Part shown: positions 1 through 11,139 of the stretch, one piece after another
Layout: the number at the start of each line of letters is the position of its first letter
How positions within the stretch are numbered: the first letter of the stretch is position 1
DNA from: Stomoxys calcitrans
Lineage: Eukaryota; Arthropoda; Insecta; Diptera; Muscidae
Reading direction: 5' to 3'
Assembly (NCBI RefSeq): GCF_963082655.1
Contig: NC_081555.1
Location: 23,190,643-23,254,642, forward strand
DNA length: 64,000 bases
Program-made: the position numbers and the translations under genes
Notes under the pieces: generated by a model
Told to the model about the DNA's origin: nothing
The model's input: only the letters and a program-made list of their open reading frames with translations
Databases searched by the model: none

Positions 1-859
1 AAATCAAATCTATTTTAGCGTAAAAATTCAAGGTCATTTTTAAGGTCAATAACGCTGTAACTCCTTCATTTTTTCGAATTTCGATCATTTTCCAGCATTC
101 CGCAGTTCGAAATTCGAAAACGATTCGAACAATAAACAAAATTACGTGAAATTTCACATTTTATTTTTTTTGCATTTTTTTAGCAAAGGCTACCCCCTTA
201 TGAAATTTTTCAATTTTTGATGCGAAAAAATTTTTCGAGTTGAGTATACAGTATTGTAGATTATTGCAAAAAAATCGGATTAGTGCAAGTCCCATGTTTT
301 TTCTTCAAAAAACAAGCTCAAAATCGTATAATTATTATTGGAAAAATGGTAAAAAAAATCGAGGTGAGTTTGAAATTGCTGTAACATTGTTAGTTTTGCG
401 AATTTCAAAATTCTGAGGAGACCGTCGGATTCGTCAGGAAAATCCCTTTCTGTAATGGTGCTGGACGAAGCAATACTCTTTCCTATTTCCTTGAAAACTT
501 TAGAGTATTGCTTCAAAATCGCATAATTAATATCCAAAAAATTCAAAAAAACCAATGTGAGTTTGCAATTGCTGTAACTTCCTAAGTTTTGCAAACTTCA
601 CAATTTTTCAGACACCGTTGGATTCGTGGGGAAAATCTCTTTCCGTAGTGGTGCTGGATGAAGGAATAGTGTAAAGTTTTCTATGAAAAACATCGCAAAA
701 ATCAAATCTATTTTAGCGTAAAAATTCAAGGTCATTTTTAAGGTCAATAACGCTGTAACTCCTTCATTTTTTCGAATTTCGATCATTTTCCAGCATTCCG
801 CAGTTCGAAATTCGAAAACGATTCGAACAATAAACAAAATTACGTGAAATTTCACATTT

Positions 860-900
860 TATTTTTTTTGCATTTTTTTATGAAATTTTTCAATTTTTGA
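860..900. repeat. Unit with 18-bp spacer deletion (680-bp unit)
   Basis: In this unit the T-rich run passes directly into tatgaaatttttc. The 18 bases that include gcaaaggctaccccc are missing, which gives a 680-bp unit. No other unit in the window has this form. Confidence 0.85.
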
Positions 901-2439
901 TGCGAAAAAATTTTTCGAGTTGAGTATACAGTATTGTAGATTATTGCAAAAAAATCGGATTAGTGCAAGTCCCATGTTTTTTCTTCAAAAAACAAGCTCA
1001 AAATCGTATAATTATTATTGGAAAAATGGTAAAAAAAATCGAGGTGAGTTTGAAATTGCTGTAACATTGTTAGTTTTGCGAATTTCAAAATTCTGAGGAC
1101 ACCGTCGGATTCGTCAGGAAAATCCCTTTCTGTAATGGTGCTGGACGAAGCAATACTCTTTCCTATTTCCTTGAAAACTTTAGAGTATTGCTTCAAAATC
1201 GCATAATTAATATCCAAAAAATTCAAAAAAACCAATGTGAGTTTGCAATTGCTGTAACTTCCTAAGTTTTGCAAACTTCACAATTTTTCAGACACCGTTG
1301 GATTCGTGGGGAAAATCTCTTTCCGTAGTGGTGCTGGATGAAGGAATAGTGTAAAGTTTTCTATGAAAAACATCGCAAAAATCAAATCTATTTTAGCGTA
1401 AAAATTCAAGGTCATTTTTAAGGTCAATAACGCTGTAACTCCTTCATTTTTTCGAATTTCGATCATTTTCCAGCATTCCGCAGTTCGAAATTCGAAAACG
1501 ATTCGAACAATAAACAAAATTACGTGAAATTTCACATTTTATTTTTTTTGCATTTTTTTAGCAAAGGCTACCCCCTTATGAAATTTTTCAATTTTTGATG
1601 CGAAAAAATTTTTCGAGTTGAGTATACAGTATTGTAGATTATTGCAAAAAAATCGGATTAGTGCAAGTCCCATGTTTTTTCTTCAAAAAACAAGCTCAAA
1701 ATCGTATAATTATTATTGGAAAAATGGTAAAAAAAATCGAGGTGAGTTTGAAATTGCTGTAACATTGTTAGTTTTGCGAATTTCAAAATTCTGAGGAGAC
1801 CGTCGGATTCGTCAGGAAAATCCCTTTCTGTAATGGTGCTGGACGAAGCAATACTCTTTCCTATTTCCTTGAAAACTTTAGAGTATTGCTTCAAAATCGC
1901 ATAATTAATATCCAAAAAATTCAAAAAAACCAATGTGAGTTTGCAATTGCTGTAACTTCCTAAGTTTTGCAAACTTCACAATTTTTCAGACACCGTTGGA
2001 TTCGTGGGGAAAATCTCTTTCCGTAGTGGTGCTGGATGAAGGAATAGTGTAAAGTTTTCTATGAAAAACATCGCAAAAATCAAATCTATTTTAGCGTAAA
2101 AATTCAAGGTCATTTTTAAGGTCAATAACGCTGTAACTCCTTCATTTTTTCGAATTTCGATCATTTTCCAGCATTCCGCAGTTCGAAATTCGAAAACGAT
2201 TCGAACAATAAACAAAATTACGTGAAATTTCACATTTTATTTTTTTTGCATTTTTTTAGCAAAGGCTACCCCCTTATGAAATTTTTCAATTTTTGATGCG
2301 AAAAAATTTTTCGAGTTGAGTATACAGTATTGTAGATTATTGCAAAAAAATCGGATTAGTGCAAGTCCCATGTTTTTTCTTCAAAAAACAAGCTCAAAAT
2401 CGTATAATTATTATTGGAAAAATGGTAAAAAAAATCGAG

Positions 2440-2632
2440 GTGAGTTTGAAATTGCTGTAACATTGTTAGTTTTGCGAATTTCAAAATTCTGAGGACACCG
2501 TCGGATTCGTCAGGAAAATCCCTTTCTGTAATGGTGCTGGACGAAGCAATACTCTTTCCTATTTCCTTGAAAACTTTAGAGTATTGCTTCAAAATCGCAT
2601 AATTAATATCCAAAAAATTCAAAAAAACCAAT
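2440..2632. repeat. Sub-monomer A (193 bp)
   Basis: It begins gtgagtttgaaattgctgtaac. It shares with sub-monomer B the opening motif, a strongly matching central stretch of about 52 bp (from acaccgt to the gaag of gacgaag) and a closing AT-rich region. It contains a perfect 13-bp inverted repeat (2543-2555 and 2578-2590) around a 22-base loop. Confidence 0.85.
2543..2590. other. 13-bp inverted repeat in sub-monomer A (potential hairpin)
   Basis: The arms gaagcaatactct (2543-2555) and agagtattgcttc (2578-2590) are perfect reverse complements separated by 22 bases. They recur in almost every unit. The pair could extrude as a cruciform or fold in a transcript. Whether it does either is unknown. 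Confidence 0.8.
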
Positions 2633-2813
2633 GTGAGTTTGCAATTGCTGTAACTTCCTAAGTTTTGCAAACTTCACAATTTTTCAGACACCGTTGGATT
2701 CGTGGGGAAAATCTCTTTCCGTAGTGGTGCTGGATGAAGGAATAGTGTAAAGTTTTCTATGAAAAACATCGCAAAAATCAAATCTATTTTAGCGTAAAAA
2801 TTCAAGGTCATTT
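2633..2813. repeat. Sub-monomer B (181 bp)
   Basis: It begins gtgagtttgcaattgctgtaac. Its central stretch matches A at all but about 7 of 52 positions, while its flanks are much more diverged. B lacks the 13-bp inverted repeat of A, because the second arm is not conserved. Confidence 0.85.
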
Positions 2814-3137
2814 TTAAGGTCAATAACGCTGTAACTCCTTCATTTTTTCGAATTTCGATCATTTTCCAGCATTCCGCAGTTCGAAATTCGAAAACGATTC
2901 GAACAATAAACAAAATTACGTGAAATTTCACATTTTATTTTTTTTGCATTTTTTTAGCAAAGGCTACCCCCTTATGAAATTTTTCAATTTTTGATGCGAA
3001 AAAATTTTTCGAGTTGAGTATACAGTATTGTAGATTATTGCAAAAAAATCGGATTAGTGCAAGTCCCATGTTTTTTCTTCAAAAAACAAGCTCAAAATCG
3101 TATAATTATTATTGGAAAAATGGTAAAAAAAATCGAG
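2814..3137. repeat. Sub-monomer C plus spacer (324 bp)
   Basis: It begins ggtcaataacgctgtaac, clearly related to A and B. The centre is diverged and holds a 14-bp perfect inverted repeat (2845-2858 and 2881-2894). After that come a T-rich run, the variable spacer gcaaaggctac-C5-ttatg, a near-palindrome cgaaaaaatttttcg, and a stretch before the next A that resembles the end of A. The C tract and the adjacent bases are where most length variation between units occurs. Confidence 0.75.
2845..2894. other. 14-bp inverted repeat in sub-monomer C (potential hairpin)
   Basis: The arms ttttcgaatttcga (2845-2858) and tcgaaattcgaaaa (2881-2894) are perfect reverse complements with a 22-base loop, the same loop length as the inverted repeat in A. 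They recur in nearly every unit. Confidence 0.8.
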
Positions 3138-5048
3138 GTGAGTTTGAAATTGCTGTAACATTGTTAGTTTTGCGAATTTCAAAATTCTGAGGACACCGTC
3201 GGATTCGTCAGGAAAATCCCTTTCTGTAATGGTGCTGGACGAAGCAATACTCTTTCCTATTTCCTTGAAAACTTTAGAGTATTGCTTCAAAATCGCATAA
3301 TTAATATCCAAAAAATTCAAAAAAACCAATGTGAGTTTGCAATTGCTGTAACTTCCTAAGTTTTGCAAACTTCACAATTTTTCAGACACCGTTGGATTCG
3401 TGGGGAAAATCTCTTTCCGTAGTGGTGCTGGATGAAGGAATAGTGTAAAGTTTTCTATGAAAAACATCGCAAAAATCAAATCTATTTTAGCGTAAAAATT
3501 CAAGGTCATTTTTAAGGTCAATAACGCTGTAACTCCTTCATTTTTTCGAATTTCGATCATTTTCCAGCATTCCGCAGTTCGAAATTCGAAAACGATTCGA
3601 ACAATAAACAAAATTACGTGAAATTTCACATTTTATTTTTTTTGCATTTTTTTAGCAAAGGCTACCCCCTTATGAAATTTTTCAATTTTTGATGCGAAAA
3701 AATTTTTCGAGTTGAGTATACAGTATTGTAGATTATTGCAAAAAAATCGGATTAGTGCAAGTCCCATGTTTTTTCTTCAAAAAACAAGCTCAAAATCGTA
3801 TAATTATTATTGGAAAAATGGTAAAAAAAATCGAGGTGAGTTTGAAATTGCTGTAACATTGTTAGTTTTGCGAATTTCAAAATTCTGAGGACACCGTCGG
3901 ATTCGTCAGGAAAATCCCTTTCTGTAATGGTGCTGGACGAAGCAATACTCTTTCCTATTTCCTTGAAAACTTTAGAGTATTGCTTCAAAATCGCATAATT
4001 AATATCCAAAAAATTCAAAAAAACCAATGTGAGTTTGCAATTGCTGTAACTTCCTAAGTTTTGCAAACTTCACAATTTTTCAGACACCGTTGGATTCGTG
4101 GGGAAAATCTCTTTCCGTAGTGGTGCTGGATGAAGGAATAGTGTAAAGTTTTCTATGAAAAACATCGCAAAAATCAAATCTATTTTAGCGAAAAAATTCA
4201 AGGTCATTTTTAAGGTCAATAACGCTGTAACTCCTTCATTTTTTCGAATTTCGATCATTTTCCAGCATTCCGCAGTTCGAAATTCGAAAACGATTCGAAC
4301 AATAAACAAAATTACGTGAAATTTCACATTTTATTTTTTTTGCATTTTTTTAGCAAAGGCTACCCCCTTATGAAATTTTTCAATTTTTGATGCGAAAAAA
4401 TTTTTCGAGTTGAGTATACAGTATTGTAGATTATTGCAAAAAAATCGGATTAGTGCAAGTCCCATGTTTTTTCTTCAAAAAACAAGCTCAAAATCGTATA
4501 ATTATTATTGGAAAAATGGTAAAAAAAATCGAGGTGAGTTTGAAATTGCTGTAACATTGTTAGTTTTGCGAATTTCAAAATTCTGAGGACACCGTCGGAT
4601 TCGTCAGGAAAATCCCTTTCTGTAATGGTGCTGGACGAAGCAATACTCTTTCCTATTTCCTTGAAAACTTTAGAGTATTGCTTCAAAATCGCATAATTAA
4701 TATCCAAAAAATTCAAAAAAACCAATGTGAGTTTGCAATTGCTGTAACTTCCTAAGTTTTGCAAACTTCACAATTTTTCAGACACCGTTGGATTCGTGGG
4801 GAAAATCTCTTTCCGTAGTGGTGCTGGATGAAGAAATAGTGTAAAGTTTTCTATGAAAAACATCGCAAAAATCAAATCTATTTTAGCGTAAAAATTCAAG
4901 GTCATTTTTAAGGTCAATAACGCTGTAACTCCTTCATTTTTTCGAATTTCGATCATTTTCCAGCATTCCGCAGTTCGAAATTCGAAAACGATTCGAACAA
5001 TAAACAAAATTACGTGAAATTTCACATTTTATTTTTTTTGCATTTTTT

Positions 5049-5068
5049 CATAAGGGGGTACCCTTATG
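5049..5068. repeat. Hairpin spacer variant, copy 1
   Basis: The usual gcaaaggctaccccc spacer is replaced by a 20-base sequence with 8-bp arms, cataaggg and cccttatg, around ggta. The unit becomes 696 bp. The upstream B sub-monomer in this unit also carries gaagaaatag in place of gaaggaatag. Confidence 0.9.
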
Positions 5069-6442
5069 AAATTTTTCAATTTTTGATGCGAAAAAATTTT
5101 TCGAGTTGAGTATACAGTATTGTAGATTATTGCAAAAAAATCGGATTAGTGCAAGTCCCATGTTTTTTCTTCAAAAAACAAGCTCAAAATCGTATAATTA
5201 TTATTGGAAAAATGGTAAAAAAAATCGAGGTGAGTTTGAAATTGCTGTAACATTGTTAGTTTTGCGAATTTCAAAATTCTGAGGACACCGTCGGATTCGT
5301 CAGGAAAATCCCTTTCTGTAATGGTGCTGGACGAAGCAATACTCTTTCCTATTTCCTTGAAAACTTTAGAGTATTGCTTCAAAATCGCATAATTAATATC
5401 CAAAAAATTCAAAAAAACCAATGTGAGTTTGCAATTGCTGTAACTTCCTAAGTTTTGCAAACTTCACAATTTTTCAGACACCGTTGGATTCGTGGGGAAA
5501 ATCTCTTTCCGTAGTGGTGCTGGATGAAGGAATAGTGTAAAGTTTTCTATGAAAAACATCGCAAAAATCAAATCTATTTTAGCGTAAAAATTCAAGGTCA
5601 TTTTTAAGGTCAATAACGCTGTAACTCCTTCATTTTTTCGAATTTCGATCATTTTCCAGCATTCCGCAGTTCGAAATTCGAAAACGATTCGAACAATAAA
5701 CAAAATTACGTGAAATTTCACATTTTATTTTTTTTGCATTTTTTTAGCAAAGGCTACCCCCTTATGAAATTTTTCAATTTTTGATGCGAAAAAATTTTTC
5801 GAGTTGAGTATACAGTATTGTAGATTATTGCAAAAAAATCGGATTAGTGCAAGTCCCATGTTTTTTCTTCAAAAAACAAGCTCAAAATCGTATAATTATT
5901 ATTGGAAAAATGGTAAAAAAAATCGAGGTGAGTTTGAAATTGCTGTAACATTGTTAGTTTTGCGAATTTCAAAATTCTGAGGACACCGTCGGATTCGTCA
6001 GGAAAATCCCTTTCTGTAATGGTGCTGGACGAAGCAATACTCTTTCCTATTTCCTTGAAAACTTTAGAGTATTGCTTCAAAATCGCATAATTAATATCCA
6101 AAAAATTCAAAAAAACCAATGTGAGTTTGCAATTGCTGTAACTTCCTAAGTTTTGCAAACTTCACAATTTTTCAGACACCGTTGGATTCGTGGGGAAAAT
6201 CTCTTTCCGTAGTGGTGCTGGATGAAGGAATAGTGTAAAGTTTTCTATGAAAAACATCGCAAAAATCAAATCTATTTTAGCGTAAAAATTCAAGGTCATT
6301 TTTAAGGTCAATAACGCTGTAACTCCTTCATTTTTTCGAATTTCGATCATTTTCCAGCATTCCGCAGTTCGAAATTCGAAAACGATTCGAACAATAAACA
6401 AAATTACGTGAAATTTCACATTTTATTTTTTTTGCATTTTTT

Positions 6443-6462
6443 CATAAGGGGGTACCCTTATG
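6443..6462. repeat. Hairpin spacer variant, copy 2
   Basis: Same 8-bp-arm hairpin replacement of the spacer, but here B carries the ordinary gaaggaatag, so the two markers are not fully linked. Confidence 0.9.
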
Positions 6463-8534
6463 AAATTTTTCAATTTTTGATGCGAAAAAATTTTTCGAGT
6501 TGAGTATACAGTATTGTAGATTATTGCAAAAAAATCGGATTAGTGCAAGTCCCATGTTTTTTCTTCAAAAAACAAGCTCAAAATCGTATAATTATTATTG
6601 GAAAAATGGTAAAAAAAATCGAGGTGAGTTTGAAATTGCTGTAACATTGTTAGTTTTGCGAATTTCAAAATTCTGAGGACACCGTCGGATTCGTCAGGAA
6701 AATCCCTTTCTGTAATGGTGCTGGACGAAGCAATACTCTTTCCTATTTCCTTGAAAACTTTAGAGTATTGCTTCAAAATCGCATAATTAATATCCAAAAA
6801 ATTCAAAAAAACCAATGTGAGTTTGCAATTGCTGTAACTTCCTAAGTTTTGCAAACTTCACAATTTTTCAGACACCGTTGGATTCGTGGGGAAAATCTCT
6901 TTCCGTAGTGGTGCTGGATGAAGGAATAGTGTAAAGTTTTCTATGAAAAATATCGCAAAAATCAAATCTATTTTAGCGTAAAAATTCAAGGTCATTTTTA
7001 AGGTCAATAACGCTGTAACTCCTTCATTTTTTCGAATTTCGATCATTTTCCAGCATTCCGCAGTTCGAAATTCGAAAACGATTCGAACAATAAACAAAAT
7101 TACGTGAAATTTCACATTTTATTTTTTTTGCATTTTTTTAGCAAAGGCTACCCCCTTATGAAATTTTTCAATTTTTGATGCGAAAAAATTTTTCGAGTTG
7201 AGTATACAGTATTGTAGATTATTGCAAAAAAATCGGATTAGTGCAAGTCCCATGTTTTTTCTTCAAAAAACAAGCTCAAAATCGTATAATTATTATTGGA
7301 AAAATGGTAAAAAAAATCGAGGTGAGTTTGAAATTGCTGTAACATTGTTAGTTTTGCGAATTTCAAAATTCTGAGGACACCGTCGGATTCGTCAGGAAAA
7401 TCCCTTTCTGTAATGGTGCTGGACGAAGCAATACTCTTTCCTATTTCCTTGAAAACTTTAGAGTATTGCTTCAAAATCGCATAATTAATATCCAAAAAAT
7501 TCAAAAAAACCAATGTGAGTTTGCAATTGCTGTAACTTCCTAAGTTTTGCAAACTTCACAATTTTTCAGACACCGTTGGATTCGTGGGGAAAATCTCTTT
7601 CCGTAGTGGTGCTGGATGAAGGAATAGTGTAAAGTTTTCTATGAAAAACATCGCAAAAATCAAATCTATTTTAGCGTAAAAATTCAAGGTCATTTTTAAG
7701 GTCAATAACGCTGTAACTCCTTCATTTTTTCGAATTTCGATCATTTTCCAGCATTCCGCAGTTCGAAATTCGAAAACGATTCGAACAATAAACAAAATTA
7801 CGTGAAATTTCACATTTTATTTTTTTTGCATTTTTTTAGCAAAGGCTACCCCCTTATGAAATTTTTCAATTTTTGATGCGAAAAAATTTTTCGAGTTGAG
7901 TATACAGTATTGTAGATTATTGCAAAAAAATCGGATTAGTGCAAGTCCCATGTTTTTTCTTCAAAAAACAAGCTCAAAATCGTATAATTATTATTGGAAA
8001 AATGGTAAAAAAAATCGAGGTGAGTTTGAAATTGCTGTAACATTGTTAGTTTTGCGAATTTCAAAATTCTGAGGACACCGTCGGATTCGTCAGGAAAATC
8101 CCTTTCTGTAATGGTGCTGGACGAAGCAATACTCTTTCCTATTTCCTTGAAAACTTTAGAGTATTGCTTCAAAATCGCATAATTAATATCCAAAAAATTC
8201 AAAAAAACCAATGTGAGTTTGCAATTGCTGTAACTTCCTAAGTTTTGCAAACTTCACAATTTTTCAGACACCGTTGGATTCGTGGGGAAAATCTCTTTCC
8301 GTAGTGGTGCTGGATGAAGAAATAGTGTAAAGTTTTCTATGAAAAACATCGCAAAAATCAAATCTATTTTAGCGTAAAAATTCAAGGTCATTTTTAAGGT
8401 CAATAACGCTGTAACTCCTTCATTTTTTCGAATTTCGATCATTTTCCAGCATTCCGCAGTTCGAAATTCGAAAACGATTCGAACAATAAACAAAATTACG
8501 TGAAATTTCACATTTTATTTTTTTTGCATTTTTT

Positions 8535-8554
8535 CATAAGGGGGTACCCTTATG
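8535..8554. repeat. Hairpin spacer variant, copy 3
   Basis: Same hairpin spacer. The upstream B carries gaagaaatag as in copy 1. The distance from copy 1 is 3486 bp, five units. Confidence 0.9.
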
Positions 8555-10027
8555 AAATTTTTCAATTTTTGATGCGAAAAAATTTTTCGAGTTGAGTATA
8601 CAGTATTGTAGATTATTGCAAAAAAATCGGATTAGTGCAAGTCCCATGTTTTTTCTTCAAAAAACAAGCTCAAAATCGTATAATTATTATTGGAAAAATG
8701 GTAAAAAAAATCGAGGTGAGTTTGAAATTGCTGTAACATTGTTAGTTTTGCGAATTTCAAAATTCTGAGGACACCGTCGGATTCGTCAGGAAAATCCCTT
8801 TCTGTAATGGTGCTGGACGAAGCAATACTCTTTCCTATTTCCTTGAAAACTTTAGAGTATTGCTTCAAAATCGCATAATTAATATCCAAAAAATTCAAAA
8901 AAACCAATGTGAGTTTGCAATTGCTGTAACTTCCTAAGTTTTGCAAACTTCACAATTTTTCAGACACCGTTGGATTCGTGGGGAAAATCTCTTTCCGTAG
9001 TGGTGCTGGATGAAGGAATAGTGTAAAGTTTTCTATGAAAAACATCGCAAAAATCAAATCTATTTTAGCGTAAAAATTCAAGGTCATTTTTAAGGTCAAT
9101 AACGCTGTAACTCCTTCATTTTTTCGAATTTCGATCATTTTCCAGCATTCCGCAGTTCGAAATTCGAAAACGATTCGAACAATAAACAAAATTACGTGAA
9201 ATTTCACATTTTATTTTTTTTGCATTTTTTTAGCAAAGGCTACCCCCTTATGAAATTTTTCAATTTTTGATGCGAAAAAATTTTTCGAGTTGAGTATACA
9301 GTATTGTAGATTATTGCAAAAAAATCGGATTAGTGCAAGTCCCATGTTTTTTCTTCAAAAAACAAGCTCAAAATCGTATAATTATTATTGGAAAAATGGT
9401 AAAAAAAATCGAGGTGAGTTTGAAATTGCTGTAACATTGTTAGTTTTGCGAATTTCAAAATTCTGAGGACACCGTCGGATTCGTCAGGAAAATCCCTTTC
9501 TGTAATGGTGCTGGACGAAGCAATACTCTTTCCTATTTCCTTGAAAACTTTAGAGTATTGCTTCAAAATCGCATAATTAATATCCAAAAAATTCAAAAAA
9601 ACCAATGTGAGTTTGCAATTGCTGTAACTTCCTAAGTTTTGCAAACTTCACAATTTTTCAGACACCGTTGGATTCGTGGGGAAAATCTCTTTCCGTAGTG
9701 GTGCTGGATGAAGGAATAGTGTAAAGTTTTCTATGAAAAACATCGCAAAAATCAAATCTATTTTAGCGTAAAAATTCAAGGTCATTTTTAAGGTCAATAA
9801 CGCTGTAACTCCTTCATTTTTTCGAATTTCGATCATTTTCCAGCATTCCGCAGTTCGAAATTCGAAAACGATTCGAACAATAAACAAAATTACGTGAAAT
9901 TTCACATTTTATTTTTTTTGCATTTTTTTAGCAAAGGCTACCCCCTTATGAAATTTTTCAATTTTTGATGCGAAAAAATTTTTCGAGTTGAGTATACAGT
10001 ATTGTAGATTATTGCAAAAAAATCGGA

Positions 10028-10520
10028 TTAGTGCAAGTCCCATGTTTTTTCTTCAAAAAACAAGCTCAAAATCGTATAATTATTATTGGAAAAATGGTAA
10101 AAAAAATCGAGGTGAGTTTGAAATTGCTGTAACATTGTTAGTTTTGCGAATTTCAAAATTCTGAGGACACCGTCGGATTCGTCAGGAAAATCCCTTTCTG
10201 TAATGGTGCTGGACGAAGCAATACTCTTTCCTATTTCGCAAAAATCAAATCTATTTTAGCGTAAAAATTCAAGGTCATTTTTAAGGTCAATAACGCTGTA
10301 ACTCCTTCATTTTTTCGAATTTCGATCATTTTCCAGCATTCCGCAGTTCGAAATTCGAAAACGATTCGAACAATAAACAAAATTACGTGAAATTTCACAT
10401 TTTATTTTTTTTGCATTTTTTTAGCAAAGGCTACCCCCTTATGAAATTTTTCAATTTTTGATGCGAAAAAATTTTTCGAGTTGAGTATACAGTATTGTAG
10501 ATTATTGCAAAAAAATCGGA
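10028..10520. repeat. Truncated 493-bp unit (about 205 bp deleted)
   Basis: Sub-monomer A runs normally to ctatttc at about 10238, then jumps to gcaaaaatcaaatc, which belongs near the end of B. The missing stretch is about 205 bp, close to one sub-monomer. Only one or two bases of microhomology are seen at the join. The break in A lies inside the 22-base loop of its inverted repeat. Confidence 0.88.
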
Positions 10521-11119
10521 TTAGTGCAAGTCCCATGTTTTTTCTTCAAAAAACAAGCTCAAAATCGTATAATTATTATTGGAAAAATGGTAAAAAAAAT
10601 CGAGGTGAGTTTGAAATTGCTGTAACATTGTTAGTTTTGCGAATTTCAAAATTCTGAGGACACCGTCGGATTCGTCAGGAAAATCCCTTTCTGTAATGGT
10701 GCTGGACGAAGCAATACTCTTTCCTATTTCCTTGAAAACTTTAGAGTATTGCTTCAAAATCGCATAATTAATATCCAAAAAATTCAAAAAAACCAATGTG
10801 AGTTTGCAATTGCTGTAACTTCCTAAGTTTTGCAAACTTCACAATTTTTCAGACACCGTTGGATTCGTGGGGAAAATCTCTTTCCGTAGTGGTGCTGGAT
10901 GAAGAAATAGTGTAAAGTTTTCTATGAAAAACATCGCAAAAATCAAATCTATTTTAGCGTAAAAATTCAAGGTCATTTTTAAGGTCAATAACGCTGTAAC
11001 TCCTTCATTTTTTCGAATTTCGATCATTTTCCAGCATTCCGCAGTTCGAAATTCGAAAACGATTCGAACAATAAACAAAATTACGTGAAATTTCACATTT
11101 TATTTTTTTTGCATTTTTT

Positions 11120-11139
11120 CATAAGGGGGTACCCTTATG
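11120..11139. repeat. Hairpin spacer variant, copy 4
   Basis: Same hairpin spacer with gaagaaatag upstream. It lies one junction downstream of the 205-bp deletion unit. No further copies were seen to the right. Confidence 0.9.

Larger units (their letters stand above)
2440..3137. repeat. Representative 698-bp higher-order unit (A+B+C)
   Basis: This typical unit shows the internal structure. Three segments each begin with a related motif ending in gctgtaac (at 2454, 2647 and 2828) and are preceded by a related AT-rich stretch. The segment lengths are 193, 181 and 324 bp. The unit is therefore an old trimer of a sub-monomer of roughly 185 bp that is now amplified as a block, a higher-order repeat. 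The third segment carries about 134 bp that I cannot align well to the other two. That stretch may be an insertion or a decayed fourth sub-monomer. Confidence 0.85.

Noticed and set aside
280..855. Repeated minus-strand open frames of 104 and 85 codons in nearly every unit (this pair as the example)
   Set aside because: Their first codons are TTG and GTG, not ATG. They have no recognisable domain, and codon usage follows the AT-rich satellite. Where one-base indels occur, the frames break with no sign of selection. Their recurrence simply reflects unit identity.
2477..2530. CENP-B-box-like sequence around ggattcgtcaggaaaatccc
   Set aside because: It shares ttcg and nearby A residues, but the core spacing and the CGGG half of the box are missing, and flies are not known to use the mammalian CENP-B box.
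2440..3137. Assignment to the Drosophila 1.688 (359-bp) satellite family
   Set aside because: Sub-monomer length near 190 bp and AT richness are compatible, but I could not match the sequence to what I recall of 1.688. An alignment of the unit to 1.688 consensus sequences would decide.
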